Source: Roseibium sp. Sym1 (GTDB taxonomy: Bacteria > Pseudomonadota > Alphaproteobacteria > Rhizobiales > Stappiaceae). Taken from it: a DNA stretch of 64,000 nucleotides. This document shows, piece after piece, positions 36,941-44,904 of this stretch. Under the pieces are notes generated by a model. It was given only the letters and a program-made list of their open reading frames with translations, was not told the origin of the DNA and did not search any database. Every line of letters starts with the position of its first letter. Position 1 is the first letter of the stretch. The stretch covers positions 806,001-870,000 of the forward strand of contig NZ_CP114786.1 in NCBI RefSeq assembly GCF_027359675.1, given 5' to 3'. Both the position numbers and the translations under genes were made by a program.

Positions 36941-37296
36941 CCGTTACTTACCTTACCTTCAGGAATCGGCCGCTTTTGGCAGGCTCGATACGAATCTGAA
37001 CGTAAAAGAATAAAAAAATGCCTAAATAGGATGCATATACATGAAAATACCTATGCGAACGCAACGTAATTCAGGTTGTTTGATTGTATAAGGTTGAACA
37101 ATTACAAGCTGCCGTTGCAATCAGCCCGATCCGGAAGGTGCACGGACAACACGAGACCATTCTTCAGATCGGTCGAGCGGGGAAAGTTGGGCGCTTCCGG
37201 TTGCCCGAAACAGCCTGGCGTGGAATTCAGTACGGCGACCTCGGCATCGTGCCGATCAGTCCGACGGAGAGCAGCAGTCTGTTCGCAACGAGCGCA
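36941..37296. other. Intergenic region upstream of the chemoreceptor
   Basis: About 355 bases. The part at 37000-37095 is AT-rich and probably carries the chemoreceptor promoter. No gene with a supported start is seen; small frames here overlap the terminator at 37297. Confidence 0.35.
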
Positions 37297-37325
37297 CAAA
37301 AAAACACCGGCCGTTTGGCCGGTGT
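37297..37325 (-). terminator. Terminator of the hsp20-DUF1150 operon
   Basis: On the minus strand ACACCGGCC, an AAAC loop and GGCCGGTGT form a perfect 9-bp stem followed by TTTTTTTG. It lies 26 bases past the DUF1150 stop at 37351. Confidence 0.88.
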
Positions 37326-37350
37326 CTTTTGTTCAGGTTCTGACTGTTGC

Positions 37351-37635
37351 TCAGTGCAGCGAGGCCATTTCGAGATCGGCTTCGAAGGCATTTGCAACGG
37401 CCGCTTCCCGGCTGTCCGCCAGGAGGATCGGCGTGCCGTCGGCATTCAACAGCGCATAGAGCGTCATGTTGTCGTGAAGCGGCGGGACGTCCGGGAACAT
37501 TTCGCGCAGGTCCCGCGCCTTGATCGGCTTGATATAAGCGATATCGCCCGTACCAAGTTCGGTCAGTTCATCGGCCGTCATGATTTCGGTCAGGTCGGTC
37601 ATGTCTGCCCACGAGGGGCTATTGGGGTCGTGCAT
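37351..37635 (-). CDS. DUF1150 family protein
   Basis: The 94-aa acidic cytoplasmic protein shows the DUF1150 pattern GTGDIAYIKPIKARDLREMF followed by LYALLNADGTPILLADSREAA. It lies 31 bases behind hsp20 and shares its promoter and terminator. This pairing is usual in alphaproteobacteria and suggests a helper role in heat-shock proteostasis, though its activity is unknown. Confidence 0.85.
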   Translation of the reverse strand: MHDPNSPSWADMTDLTEIMTADELTELGTGDIAYIKPIKARDLREMFPDVPPLHDNMTLYALLNADGTPILLADSREAAVANAFEADLEMASLH

Positions 37636-37666
37636 CAGCTTTCTCCATCTGTTGGCCGACGAGGGT

Positions 37667-38086
37667 CTATTCGCCGTTGGAGATTTCTATTTTTTTTATG
37701 ACACGTTCAGGTTCGGGACGTGCCAGATCGATGGACAGCAGTCCATCCTTCAGGTCGGCTCCAAGGATCTCGATCCCTTCGGCCAGGACAAAGGCCCGCT
37801 GAAACTGGCGGGCGGCTATGCCGCGATGCAGGTACTGGCGGGTCTTGTCATCGACCTGCCGGCCTCGGATCACCAGCTGGCTCTCTTCCACGGAGACATC
37901 AAGCTGGTCTCGCGTGAACCCGGCCACCGCCAAAGTGATCCGGATAATATCTCCCTGACCCTCGGATTTCGGGAGTCTTTCGATATTATACGGCGGGTAG
38001 CCGTCATTGGCTGCCTTGGAGACGCGATCAAGCACGCGCTCGATATCGTCAAACCCGAGCATGAACGGGCTAGAAAACGCTGACAT
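37667..38086 (-). CDS. Small heat shock protein, Hsp20/IbpA family
   Basis: The 139-aa protein starts MSAFSSPFMLGFDDIERVLD and contains an alpha-crystallin domain with YNIERL, DIIRITLAVAGF, DQLDVSVEESQLVIRGRQ and YLHRGIAARQFQRAFVLAEG, then a short tail ending KIEISNGE. It holds unfolding proteins during heat stress. I choose the ATG at 38086 because AGGA lies 8 bases upstream, inside a ROSE-like leader; ATG and TTG codons just upstream overlap that site. The regulation is readable: an RpoH-type promoter and a thermosensor-like leader. Confidence 0.92.
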   Translation of the reverse strand: MSAFSSPFMLGFDDIERVLDRVSKAANDGYPPYNIERLPKSEGQGDIIRITLAVAGFTRDQLDVSVEESQLVIRGRQVDDKTRQYLHRGIAARQFQRAFVLAEGIEILGADLKDGLLSIDLARPEPERVIKKIEISNGE

Positions 38087-38175
38087 GCGTGACATCCTCA
38101 AAGTCCTTGTCGAAGCGACCTTGCGCCCGGACCCTTTTCAAAGGCATCCGGACCGGAACCAACCGGTTCCGTTCA
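38087..38175 (-). promoter_or_regulatory. ROSE-like RNA thermometer leader of hsp20
   Basis: The roughly 88-base leader folds into successive hairpins: GGAACC/GGTTCC, then CCGGA/TCCGG with inner CCTTT/AAAGG. The last contains UCGCU, matching the conserved UYGCU of ROSE elements. That stretch can pair with the Shine-Dalgarno AGGA with one bulged G (U-A, C-G, bulge, C-G, U-A), hiding it at low temperature. ROSE elements precede small heat shock genes in many alphaproteobacteria. The pairing was worked out by eye. Confidence 0.65.
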
Positions 38176-38180
38176 CTATT

Positions 38181-38212
38181 AAATATGGAGCTTCGTTAAA
38201 ATTGATTCAAGG
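38181..38212 (-). promoter_or_regulatory. RpoH-type promoter of hsp20
   Basis: Reading leftward, CTTGAA is followed by a spacer and CTCCATATTT, with 17 bases between CTTG and CTCCATATTT. This fits the alphaproteobacterial RpoH consensus CTTG-N17-CYTATNT well and puts the transcript start near 38175. Confidence 0.72.
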
Positions 38213-38257
38213 CACCGGGTATTACAGCGGTTCTTCTGTCAACCTTCTGTGAATTGT

Positions 38258-39118
38258 TCATGCGCCCGAAGTTAAAATCGGGTTTTGTTTCAACAGTTTC
38301 GCCAACGCGGAAATGGCCTGGCGCAGCTCGGGCTCATGACGCTCGTCCTGGTGCATGACCAGCCAGCGGTCCGTTTTCAGCTCCTCGATCGGTTCGGAAA
38401 CGCGTTTGAGGTCGTCAAAACCGTCACCGACAAAACAGGGCAGCACCATGCGCACCTGTCCCTTGCGCACCAATGCCAGAGCATAGGTCGCCTTGTTGAG
38501 AGTCACGATCACGTCCTCACCGTGGTGTTCCCGGATCCAGGTGGCTGTCGGGAAACCGGCCTCTTCCTCCACCAGCCCCACCCAGCCGATGTCCTGTCCC
38601 GGCGGCACGCCCGTCGCCTGATAGACCGCAAATTCGACCGTGCCGACCTTCCGTCCGGCAAGCCACTCCTGCTCGGGACGCCGGTTCCGCACCCCGATGT
38701 CGATCCGCCGCCTTGCAATATCCCGGTCACGCGGGTCGGCCAGGAATTCGGGGCGCCAGTCAAGCTCCGGCGACCAGAAGCTATCCAGATGATCCAGCAG
38801 AAGGCGCATGGTCCAGTCTCCCGCGGAAATCCGGACCCTGCGGCGTGTGCCGCCCCCCTGCCGCCAGAGGTCGATTGCCCGCGCGGACTGGTCCATGGCG
38901 TCGAGCTGGATCAGCAGTTCGTGTCCCGCCCCGGTCAACCGGTATCCCCGCGCCTCGCGCTCGACCAGGCGGACATTCAGGCTCTTTTCGAGGGCCGTCA
39001 CGCGCCGGCCCAGGGTCGCCGGACTCACGCCGGTTGCTTGGGCGGCGCCGGCAAGGCCACCAGCCTTCGCAACGGCAAGAAACAGGCGGAGATCTTCCCA
39101 GTCGAGATTTCGTTTCAT
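38258..39118 (-). CDS. LysR family transcriptional regulator
   Basis: The 286-aa protein starts MKRNLDWEDLRLFLAVAKAG with a winged-helix DNA-binding domain (to about residue 62; AAQATGVSPATLGRRVTALE is the recognition helix region) and a C-terminal effector domain. An upstream inverted repeat at 39165-39184 may be its operator, and a doubtful rightward frame starts at 39222. The effector is unknown. The ribosome site is weak. Confidence 0.88.
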   Translation of the reverse strand: MKRNLDWEDLRLFLAVAKAGGLAGAAQATGVSPATLGRRVTALEKSLNVRLVEREARGYRLTGAGHELLIQLDAMDQSARAIDLWRQGGGTRRRVRISAGDWTMRLLLDHLDSFWSPELDWRPEFLADPRDRDIARRRIDIGVRNRRPEQEWLAGRKVGTVEFAVYQATGVPPGQDIGWVGLVEEEAGFPTATWIREHHGEDVIVTLNKATYALALVRKGQVRMVLPCFVGDGFDDLKRVSEPIEELKTDRWLVMHQDERHEPELRQAISALAKLLKQNPILTSGA

Positions 39119-39164
39119 TTCTGCAACTTTATTTTCACATAGAAAACATGAGACTAGCCTCAAG

Positions 39165-39184
39165 ATATGAAATTATTCTCATAT
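39165..39184. promoter_or_regulatory. Possible LysR operator
   Basis: ATATGA and TCATAT are exact inverted repeats around an 8-base AT-rich spacer, 47 bases before the LysR start codon in an AT-rich patch. The position suits an autoregulatory LysR site; binding is inferred. Confidence 0.4.
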
Positions 39185-39221
39185 AATCTCAAATTTCAAA
39201 CGAAATCGAAGGGAGCGGCAG

Positions 39222-39647
39222 ATGCTCTTTCCCTATTCCTTGCCCCGGAAAAAATCCGGCAAGCCCAACCGTGCGCGCCGCTGGGATGATCCCGTCAGGT
39301 CCCTTTATCCGCACCATGCGGAGTTCTGGCCGGCAGACATTCCCGAACATCACCTGATGCTGCAGAGGCATCTGCGACGGGTCCGCAAGCGGCGGCGGCT
39401 GTTCGTATTGAAATGCCTGCGATGGTGCCTTGGCCGGTCTCGCGGCCGGCGTCGCGGCCGCGGGGGCCAAGATGCCGACCACGGGACAAGGCAGCAGGAC
39501 GGGCCCAGTGGCTTGGCCCAGTGTCCCGAGTTCCGTCATGCCCGGCCGCCGCGCCTTGTACCGGCCGCGCTCCTGAAGGAACCGCGGCCGGCGGGCGTCA
39601 GTGTGCCGCCGGCAGCAGCAGCCGGCTGCCATGGGGATTGTCGATGA
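39222..39647 (+). CDS. Doubtful gene divergent from LysR, possibly degraded
   Basis: A frame begins with ATG 7 bases after AAGGGAG and reads MLFPYSLPRKKSGKP at the start. The first 50-60 codons have gene-like third-position GC, but after about residue 65 the product becomes an Arg/Gly-rich run without gene character and runs into the SnoaL-like gene on the other strand. It may be a short real gene with a frameshift, or chance. No family is recognised. The whole 39119-39597 gap has no better candidate. Confidence 0.25.
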   Translation: MLFPYSLPRKKSGKPNRARRWDDPVRSLYPHHAEFWPADIPEHHLMLQRHLRRVRKRRRLFVLKCLRWCLGRSRGRRRGRGGQDADHGTRQQDGPSGLAQCPEFRHARPPRLVPAALLKEPRPAGVSVPPAAAAGCHGDCR

Positions 39648-40089
39648 CCATTTTCCAGCTGCCGTCGGACTGGCGGCGCAGGACGGCAATGGAAAGCCCC
39701 GATCCGGTCACCGCCTTGCCCTCGGGATCGGTTCCGGTCATCTGCCAGGGCGCGACATGGACTGCAATGTCGCCTTCCACGATGACCTCGTGGCCCGAAT
39801 AGGAGAATTCCGGCGAGATCGCGCGGAACTGCTCGAACATTTGCCGGGACAATGTGCTGTCGGAGACAGGTTCGCCGGGCTGGAAGGCAATGCTCTGCTT
39901 CGGTTCGTAGGTCTGCATGACCGCCTCTATGTCGCCCTTTTCAAACGAGCTGGTCATGGACTGGATCAGGGCAAGCACGTTTTTCTCATCCGCCGTCATG
40001 TCACGGGTTCCTTCTGCCTGGAGCGGTGTGGAAATGGAAAGGATTGCCGCCGTGGCGGCTGCAAGCGAGGTCCGGATTTTTCGGGACAT
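39598..40089 (-). CDS. Exported SnoaL/DUF4440-like protein (NTF2 fold)
   Basis: The 163-aa protein has a signal peptide (MSRKIRTSLAAATAAILSISTPLQA, cut near residue 25) and an NTF2-like cone domain with DEKNVLALIQSMTSSFEKGDIEAVMQTY, then HEVIVEGDIAVHVAPWQMTG and DGSWKMVIDNPH. The start at 40089 follows AGGA by 8 bases. It lies 128 bases downstream of an ECF sigma factor gene on the same strand and may belong to its regulon. No catalytic residue can be assigned. Confidence 0.82.
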   Translation of the reverse strand: MSRKIRTSLAAATAAILSISTPLQAEGTRDMTADEKNVLALIQSMTSSFEKGDIEAVMQTYEPKQSIAFQPGEPVSDSTLSRQMFEQFRAISPEFSYSGHEVIVEGDIAVHVAPWQMTGTDPEGKAVTGSGLSIAVLRRQSDGSWKMVIDNPHGSRLLLPAAH

Positions 40090-40217
40090 CGGATTGGTTC
40101 CTGTTTCAGGCACGGCGGTGCCAGTCCCGCCCGTCGCCTGGCTGGTTGAAGAAGTGAATTTCTGGCAGATCCGTCTCGTGGCCTAGGGCCGGTGGGGATT
40201 TAGGATTCCCACAGGCC

Positions 40218-41045
40218 CTAGAGCGGCGGCGACAGGATTTCTGTGAGCTGGGTGCGGATCTCGACCGGACAGCGCTGCTGGGGAACCGCCCGCTGCAGTT
40301 CGAACGACTTCAGGCTGTCGATTACCGAGCTGATACGGTGGCTGACCTCGCTGTAACTCTCCGTCGAGCCGGCCGAATTGGGCGTCTGGTCCGGGTTGAT
40401 CCGGCCGGCGGCAACCGCGGCGGGAAGACGGCGCGGACAGCGGCATTTCGCCTGTCCGCTGACAAGACCGCAATGGCTGGAGGTGAAGTCCATCACCTCG
40501 CGCCGTGCGCGCGACAGCCGCTTGCGATAGGCTGCCGGGGTCAGCTCGAGGATTTCCGATGCTTCGCCATGGTCGAGCTCGAAGATGTCGCCAAGCACAT
40601 AGGCCAGGCGGAGATCCATGGTGAGGCACAAGAGCATGGCCATGGTGCAGGATACCCGCAGCTCGTTGTAAAGCAGCGCCTGGTCCGGGGCGTGCGGCGG
40701 GTCGGCGACCAGTCCGGTTTCCAGGTCGGCCGCGAACACATCGAAAGTCAGCCCGAGTTCCCTGTCGCGGATCTTCCTCGCGCCCAGAAGATAGCGGACC
40801 GCCACCCTGTAGACCCAGGTGGAAAAGGCACTGTCACCACGAAAGGTCGACAGCTTTGTCAGGACAAGGATCAGGATTTCCTGGGTGGCCTCACTGGCGT
40901 CCTCCGGGTTGACCAGGATACGCCGCGCCAGGTGATGAACCTGGTCCTGAACACCGGAAAGAACCCCTTCCAATGCCCGCCGGTCGCCGTCCTGGGCCGC
41001 CTTCACCTCGTCTGCCGATACGGAGATTACAGTCATCTTGTGCAT
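40218..41045 (-). CDS. ECF-type sigma factor with cysteine-containing C-terminal extension
   Basis: The 275-aa protein has sigma region 2 (about residues 20-95, EDASEATQEILILVLTKL and FSTWVYRVAVRYLLGAR) and region 4 (130-185, MAMLLCLTMDLRLAYVLGDI and EILELTPAAYRKRLSRARRE). About 90 residues follow, with a C-x8-C-x-C cluster (C192, C201, C203), an arrangement that could bind metal or sense redox state. The start may be ATG at 41045 or at 41036. No anti-sigma gene is adjacent; a SnoaL-like exported protein follows. In the ECF41 group a SnoaL domain is fused to the sigma factor, which makes this neighbour noteworthy. Confidence 0.85.
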   Translation of the reverse strand: MHKMTVISVSADEVKAAQDGDRRALEGVLSGVQDQVHHLARRILVNPEDASEATQEILILVLTKLSTFRGDSAFSTWVYRVAVRYLLGARKIRDRELGLTFDVFAADLETGLVADPPHAPDQALLYNELRVSCTMAMLLCLTMDLRLAYVLGDIFELDHGEASEILELTPAAYRKRLSRARREVMDFTSSHCGLVSGQAKCRCPRRLPAAVAAGRINPDQTPNSAGSTESYSEVSHRISSVIDSLKSFELQRAVPQQRCPVEIRTQLTEILSPPL

Positions 41046-41185
41046 CCGTTGTTTGTCGCTTCATGAAGTTAGAGGCAGGCGGAGCGGAATGTGTGACAAG
41101 TTTTTTTGAGCCGGCGTGTTCTTGCGCAATTCGGCACGGCAGGCCATCTTGGCGCGCCTTCCAGTTTCTGCCACAGAGCCTTTCA

Positions 41186-41545
41186 ATGACCCGTGACGAA
41201 TTCGACGCCTTTTGCAAGTCCTTGCCGGCGACCAGCCACGTGATCCAGTGGGGCAATGCGTCGGTCTGGAAAGTCGGTGGAAAGATCTTCGCAATCTGCT
41301 CAGGCTGGGGCGAAGGCGACCTGCCGCGGTTCAGCTTCAAGTGTTCGGACATCTCATATGCGCTCCTGACCCAGCAGGACGGGCTGATCCCGGCCCCCTA
41401 TCTTGCGCGGGCCAAGTGGGTGCAGCTGGAAAAGGAAGGCGCCCTCCCGGACGAGGACCTGAAGGCCTATATCGTCGCCGCGCACAAGATCATCGCGGCC
41501 AAGCTGACCAGGAAGCAGCAGAAGGAGCTCGGCCTTGCCGGGTGA
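41186..41545 (+). CDS. MmcQ/YjbR family protein
   Basis: The 119-aa protein starts MTRDEFDAFCKSLPATSHVIQWG and has the family features WKVGGKIFAICSGWG, FKCSDISYALLTQQDGLIPAPYLARAKWVQL and a final VAAHKIIAAKLTRKQQ. The fold is like a DNA-binding double-wing, but the role is unknown. It overlaps the following MFS gene by 11 bases and so is translationally coupled to it. Confidence 0.88.
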   Translation: MTRDEFDAFCKSLPATSHVIQWGNASVWKVGGKIFAICSGWGEGDLPRFSFKCSDISYALLTQQDGLIPAPYLARAKWVQLEKEGALPDEDLKAYIVAAHKIIAAKLTRKQQKELGLAG

Positions 41546-42719
41546 ATTTGCCGGAAAGTGGCGCTCGCTCGGCCTCCTGATGCTGGCCGAGATTGCCGGC
41601 ATGAGCCTGTGGTTCATGTCCGCCGCGATCCTGCCGGACCTGACCCGTGAATTCGACATTGCCGAATTCGCCCAGGCGGCGCTGTCCAGCGCCGTCCAGA
41701 TCGGTTTCGTGGTCGGTGCCGTCACCTCGGCGCTGCTAGGCCTGGCCGACCGGATCGACCCGAGGCGCTTTTTTGCGTTCAGCGCCATCACCGCTGCCGT
41801 TTTCAACGCCAGCCTGCTTGTGTTTGAGCCGGGAGGGGCCATCACGATCTTCGCACGCTTCGCCACCGGCGCACTGCTGGCGGGGGTCTATCCGGTCGGC
41901 ATGAAAATCGCTGTCGGCTGGGGACAGAAGGATCGCGGCCTGCTGGTCGGCACACTCGTCGGGGCCCTGACCTTCGGCTCGGCGGCACCGCACCTGCTGG
42001 CCCTTCTGGGCGGCGCGGACTGGCGCTGGAGCCTGTCCGTCGCCTCGATTGCCGCCGCCGCGGGTGGTGTCCTGTGCCTGTTCGTAGGTCTCGGCCCCTT
42101 TCACGCCAAGGCGCCGCGGATGAAGATGGGCGCGATCCTCACCGCCTGGACGAACAGGAAGATCCGCTACGCCTATGCCGGATATCTCGGCCATATGTGG
42201 GAGCTTTATGCCATGTGGGCCTGGATCGGCGTGGCGCTGGCCGCGTCCTTCGGCGCGCAAATGCCCGAAGACGAGGCCGTCCCGCTGTCCCGCCTGATCG
42301 CCTTCCTGTCGATTGCGGCGGGCGGTGCGGCCTGCATCGTCGCAGGACTTGCCGCCGACCGCGTCGGAAAGGCCAATATTGCCATCCTCGCAATGGCCAT
42401 CAGCGGCACTGCGGCACTCGCCTCCGCACTCACCTTCGGTGGACCGGCCTGGCTGACGATTGTCTGCGTCCTGGTCTGGGGGGCCGCGATCCTGCCGGAT
42501 TCCGCACAGTTTTCGGCACTGGTTGCGGATTTCGCGCCGCCGGACCAGGCCGGCAGCCTGATGACATTTCAGACCGCGCTCGGGTTTGCCCTGACCTTCG
42601 CCACGGTTCAACTGACACCCTTCGGCGCCGAGTTGATCGGCTGGCCGGGCGTGTTCGCTGTGATGGCCGTCGGGCCGGCACTGGGAATTCTGGGAATGCT
42701 CAAACTCAAAATGCAATGA
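41535..42719 (+). CDS. Major facilitator superfamily transporter
   Basis: The 394-aa protein has about 12 hydrophobic helices and MFS signatures such as LGLADRIDPRRFFAF in the loop between helices 2 and 3, and GLAADRVGKANIAIL in the matching position of the second half. The start is a TTG at 41535, with AAGGAG six bases upstream inside the preceding gene; the next ATG, at residue 16, would cut into helix 1. The substrate is unknown. A hairpin overlaps its stop codon. Confidence 0.87.
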   Translation: MPGEFAGKWRSLGLLMLAEIAGMSLWFMSAAILPDLTREFDIAEFAQAALSSAVQIGFVVGAVTSALLGLADRIDPRRFFAFSAITAAVFNASLLVFEPGGAITIFARFATGALLAGVYPVGMKIAVGWGQKDRGLLVGTLVGALTFGSAAPHLLALLGGADWRWSLSVASIAAAAGGVLCLFVGLGPFHAKAPRMKMGAILTAWTNRKIRYAYAGYLGHMWELYAMWAWIGVALAASFGAQMPEDEAVPLSRLIAFLSIAAGGAACIVAGLAADRVGKANIAILAMAISGTAALASALTFGGPAWLTIVCVLVWGAAILPDSAQFSALVADFAPPDQAGSLMTFQTALGFALTFATVQLTPFGAELIGWPGVFAVMAVGPALGILGMLKLKMQ

Positions 42720-42740
42720 GCCGGGAAGATCCCGGCTCAT
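42716..42740. terminator. Bidirectional hairpin after the MFS gene
   Basis: ATGAGCCGGGA and TCCCGGCTCAT form a perfect 11-bp stem around AGA, including the MFS stop codon. On the minus strand, serving the 60-aa gene, it is followed by TGCATTTTG. Confidence 0.65.
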
Positions 42741-42768
42741 CAAAGTCCGCCCTCAGCGGCGGTTCCGA

Positions 42769-42951
42769 TCAGCCTCGTGAAGCGCGTACGGATTTCGGCG
42801 GCGCCATGCCGTCATCCGGCTCCTGACCGAAAAACGTTCCACCCAGCTGGCCGCCCGCATTGGTCTTCTCTGCCACCTTGCGGATCTTCTTCGCTTCCGC
42901 CTCGGCTTCCTTGCGGTATTTCGGGCTGAGCACGTTCAATTCAACAGTCAT
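42769..42951 (-). CDS. Small charged protein, unknown function
   Basis: The 60-aa protein starts MTVELNVLSPKYRKEAEAEA with a strongly charged helix (residues 9-30) and then a Gly-rich tail (GGQLGGTFFG). The ATG at 42951 has GGAGG 5 bases upstream, a good site. There is no signal peptide or membrane segment. I do not recognise it; the good ribosome site and the terminator hairpin suggest it is real. Confidence 0.65.
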   Translation of the reverse strand: MTVELNVLSPKYRKEAEAEAKKIRKVAEKTNAGGQLGGTFFGQEPDDGMAPPKSVRASRG

Positions 42952-43166
42952 TCGATCCTCCGTTGTTGGTTTTGGATCCACGGACTCAACGGATGAACAG
43001 GCAAAGAGTTCCAACAAGTTCTCTCCCGGCAGACCAGTATGCCGATATTCGGAACCCGACGATGCCGGGGCCCGACACATTCAATCGGGTTTGACGCTCC
43101 TTGCCTTCCGGCCTTCCTGTGACAGCCTCGGGAGACCCCGCTAGACTGCCCCCAAAGGAGACCATC

Positions 43167-44045
43167 ATGGAACTGATGATCCTCTGTGCCGGCCTCGGCG
43201 AAAAGGACTGGCACGGCGCGCCTGCCGACTGCCCCCTGCGCAGCAAGGGCAAACGGCAGGTCCAGAAGATCGGTGCGTATCTCGGGGAACGGCGCCTGCG
43301 TCCGGATCGTGTGCTGGCAAGCCCGGCGACGCGGGCCCGCATCAGCGCCGAGAAGGCGCTCAAGGCCGCTGGCTGGACCACGCGCGGCCTGAAGCCGTCG
43401 GCCGCACTCGCCAGCGGTGGCCTGCCCGAACTTGCGGGCTGCCGCAGGCCGTTGCTCGTGGCCTTGCCCGAAGAGGTGAAACGGCTCCTGAGAGGCCTCG
43501 GGCTCGAAATGGAGACGGGCCCCGGTGTGCTGTTTCGCCTTGACGCGACACCGGATCCCGCCGACCTGATCGCCCTGGTTGCCGCCGGGGACCTGCCTGA
43601 TCTCTTTCCCTATCCCGCGCCGGACGGGCCGGAGCGCCGTCCGCGTCCGGCCTACTATTACCGCCAGTCCGCCGTCATCCCCTTCCGGCGCACATCCCAA
43701 GGCACGGAGGTGCTGATCGTCGGCTCGTCCAGCGGCCGTCACTGGACAATGCCCAAGGGCATCGTCGAGCCGGGCCTCTCCCCCGCAGCCTCCGCACGGA
43801 TCGAGGCGCGGGAGGAGGCAGGTGTCGAAGGCACCGTCGGACACGTCCCGCTCGGCAGTTTCTCCTATGAAAAATGGGGCGCCACCTGCGAGGTGACGGT
43901 CTACCCGATGGAGGTCCGCAAGGTGCTGGACGGCGCGGATTGGGAAGAAAACCACCGGACCCGGAAATGGGTTTCAGCGTCGGCTACGGCCGGATTGCTG
44001 AAACAACCGGCTTTCGGGCTCTTGGCGGCGAGAATCCAGGCCTAG
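43167..44045 (+). CDS. Fusion of a degenerate histidine-phosphatase domain and a Nudix domain
   Basis: The 292-aa protein has an N-terminal SixA-like phosphoglycerate-mutase fold (residues 1-130: PLRSKGKRQVQKIGAYLGER, VLASPATRARISAEKAL) and a C-terminal Nudix domain (150-290: WTMPKGIVEPGL then EAREEAGVEG). The usual catalytic RHG near the N-terminus is replaced by CAG in ILCAGLGEK, so the phosphatase half is probably inactive or altered. The Nudix box keeps EE but not the standard first Glu and Arg. The start at 43167 has AAAGGAG upstream. It ends 4 bases from the convergent HD gene. Confidence 0.83.
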   Translation: MELMILCAGLGEKDWHGAPADCPLRSKGKRQVQKIGAYLGERRLRPDRVLASPATRARISAEKALKAAGWTTRGLKPSAALASGGLPELAGCRRPLLVALPEEVKRLLRGLGLEMETGPGVLFRLDATPDPADLIALVAAGDLPDLFPYPAPDGPERRPRPAYYYRQSAVIPFRRTSQGTEVLIVGSSSGRHWTMPKGIVEPGLSPAASARIEAREEAGVEGTVGHVPLGSFSYEKWGATCEVTVYPMEVRKVLDGADWEENHRTRKWVSASATAGLLKQPAFGLLAARIQA

Positions 44046-44049
44046 ACCG

Positions 44050-44640
44050 TCAGTCGTCCGCGCGTTCGTTCAGCTCCAGGTGCCCCTTCCTGTTGGAGAA
44101 GACACGGCGCAGCATCGGTTCGAAGAACTCCAGCGGTTTCGACGGATAGTCCGGATCGAAGGACGCCTGGTCGTAAGTGTGGCAGAAATACCTGCAGTCC
44201 TCGTAATAGGGACTGTCCCTGTATTTCTCGCGGGCGTTGCGGTCTCCACCCAGATGATGATTGTAGTAATAGCCCTGGAAGACGCAGTGATGCTCGAGGA
44301 TCCAGCGGGTCCTTTCGGAGACGTAGGGGCGCACCATGGCCGCGGCCAGTTCGCCGTGATTGTAGGGAGACAGGATGTCACCGATATCATGGATCAGCGC
44401 GGCGACGACGATCTCTTCCGCGGCGCCGTCCTCATGGGCACGGGTCGCCGATTGCAGGGAATGCTGGTAGCGGTTGATCGGATAGGGCGTCCAGTCCTCG
44501 TCCAACGACTTCAGCATCGAGATGATGCGGTCGACAAGACCGGCGTTGAAGTCCTCGTCGTATTCCATGACCGCCAGAAAGTCCTCCTTGCTGGCATCTT
44601 CCATTCGCGTCCATTCAGGTTTGCGGGTCTTGTCGAGCAT
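44050..44640 (-). CDS. HD-domain protein, possibly a diiron oxygenase-like member
   Basis: The 196-aa protein has the metal-ligand pattern H60 (NRYQHSLQSA), H84-D85 (VAALIHDIGDIL), H95 (YNHGE), H117/H118 (WILEHHCVFQGYYY) and D157 (CHTYDQASFDPD). Spacing of the first ligands and the VAALIHDIGD and FQGYYY blocks recall PhnZ-like HD oxygenases that cleave C-P bonds. That reading is inference, and a phosphohydrolase is also possible. Its start is 51 bases from an AT-rich motif (44691-44735) that also occurs in front of the LysR gene at 49936. Confidence 0.78.
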   Translation of the reverse strand: MLDKTRKPEWTRMEDASKEDFLAVMEYDEDFNAGLVDRIISMLKSLDEDWTPYPINRYQHSLQSATRAHEDGAAEEIVVAALIHDIGDILSPYNHGELAAAMVRPYVSERTRWILEHHCVFQGYYYNHHLGGDRNAREKYRDSPYYEDCRYFCHTYDQASFDPDYPSKPLEFFEPMLRRVFSNRKGHLELNERADD

Positions 44641-44690
44641 GCGGGCCTCCAGTGATCGTTTGGCGACACGCTAGCAGAGCGCACGTGATC

Positions 44691-44735
44691 GTAAAAACTG
44701 ATTGTTTTTATCGATATGATAGAAAAAATCGTTCG
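44691..44735. promoter_or_regulatory. AT-rich motif shared with the LysR promoter (left copy)
   Basis: This 45-bp stretch (starting GTAAAAACTGATTG, centre TTATCGATATGATAGAAAA, ending ATCGTTCG) matches 49889-49933 at 34 of 45 positions without gaps, counted by eye. Its centre is an imperfect palindrome, as expected of a LysR operator. It lies between the leftward HD gene and the rightward FkbM gene. Confidence 0.5.
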
Positions 44736-44904
44736 AAAGGAACCGGGTTCGTCCGGCAGAATGTCAACACGGGTGAAGCCAGCAGGCAGCCGTGGACGGG
44801 AGCCGCAGATGGTGTTTTTCGTTCAGCTGTGGTCTCCTGCATCTGCCCCCGGGGCAACTTGAGCCGGTGCGCCGGAAGGCGATGACGGAATTGCGGGTCT
44901 GGAT

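Noticed and set aside
36941..37701. Plus-strand frames (37076-37459, 37084-37701)
   Set aside because: They run through the hsp20-DUF1150 terminator and the DUF1150 gene in antisense, and lack supported starts.
44761..44862. Small 33-codon frame after the left AT-rich motif
   Set aside because: Weak ribosome site and no conserved feature; kept only as part of the FkbM upstream region.
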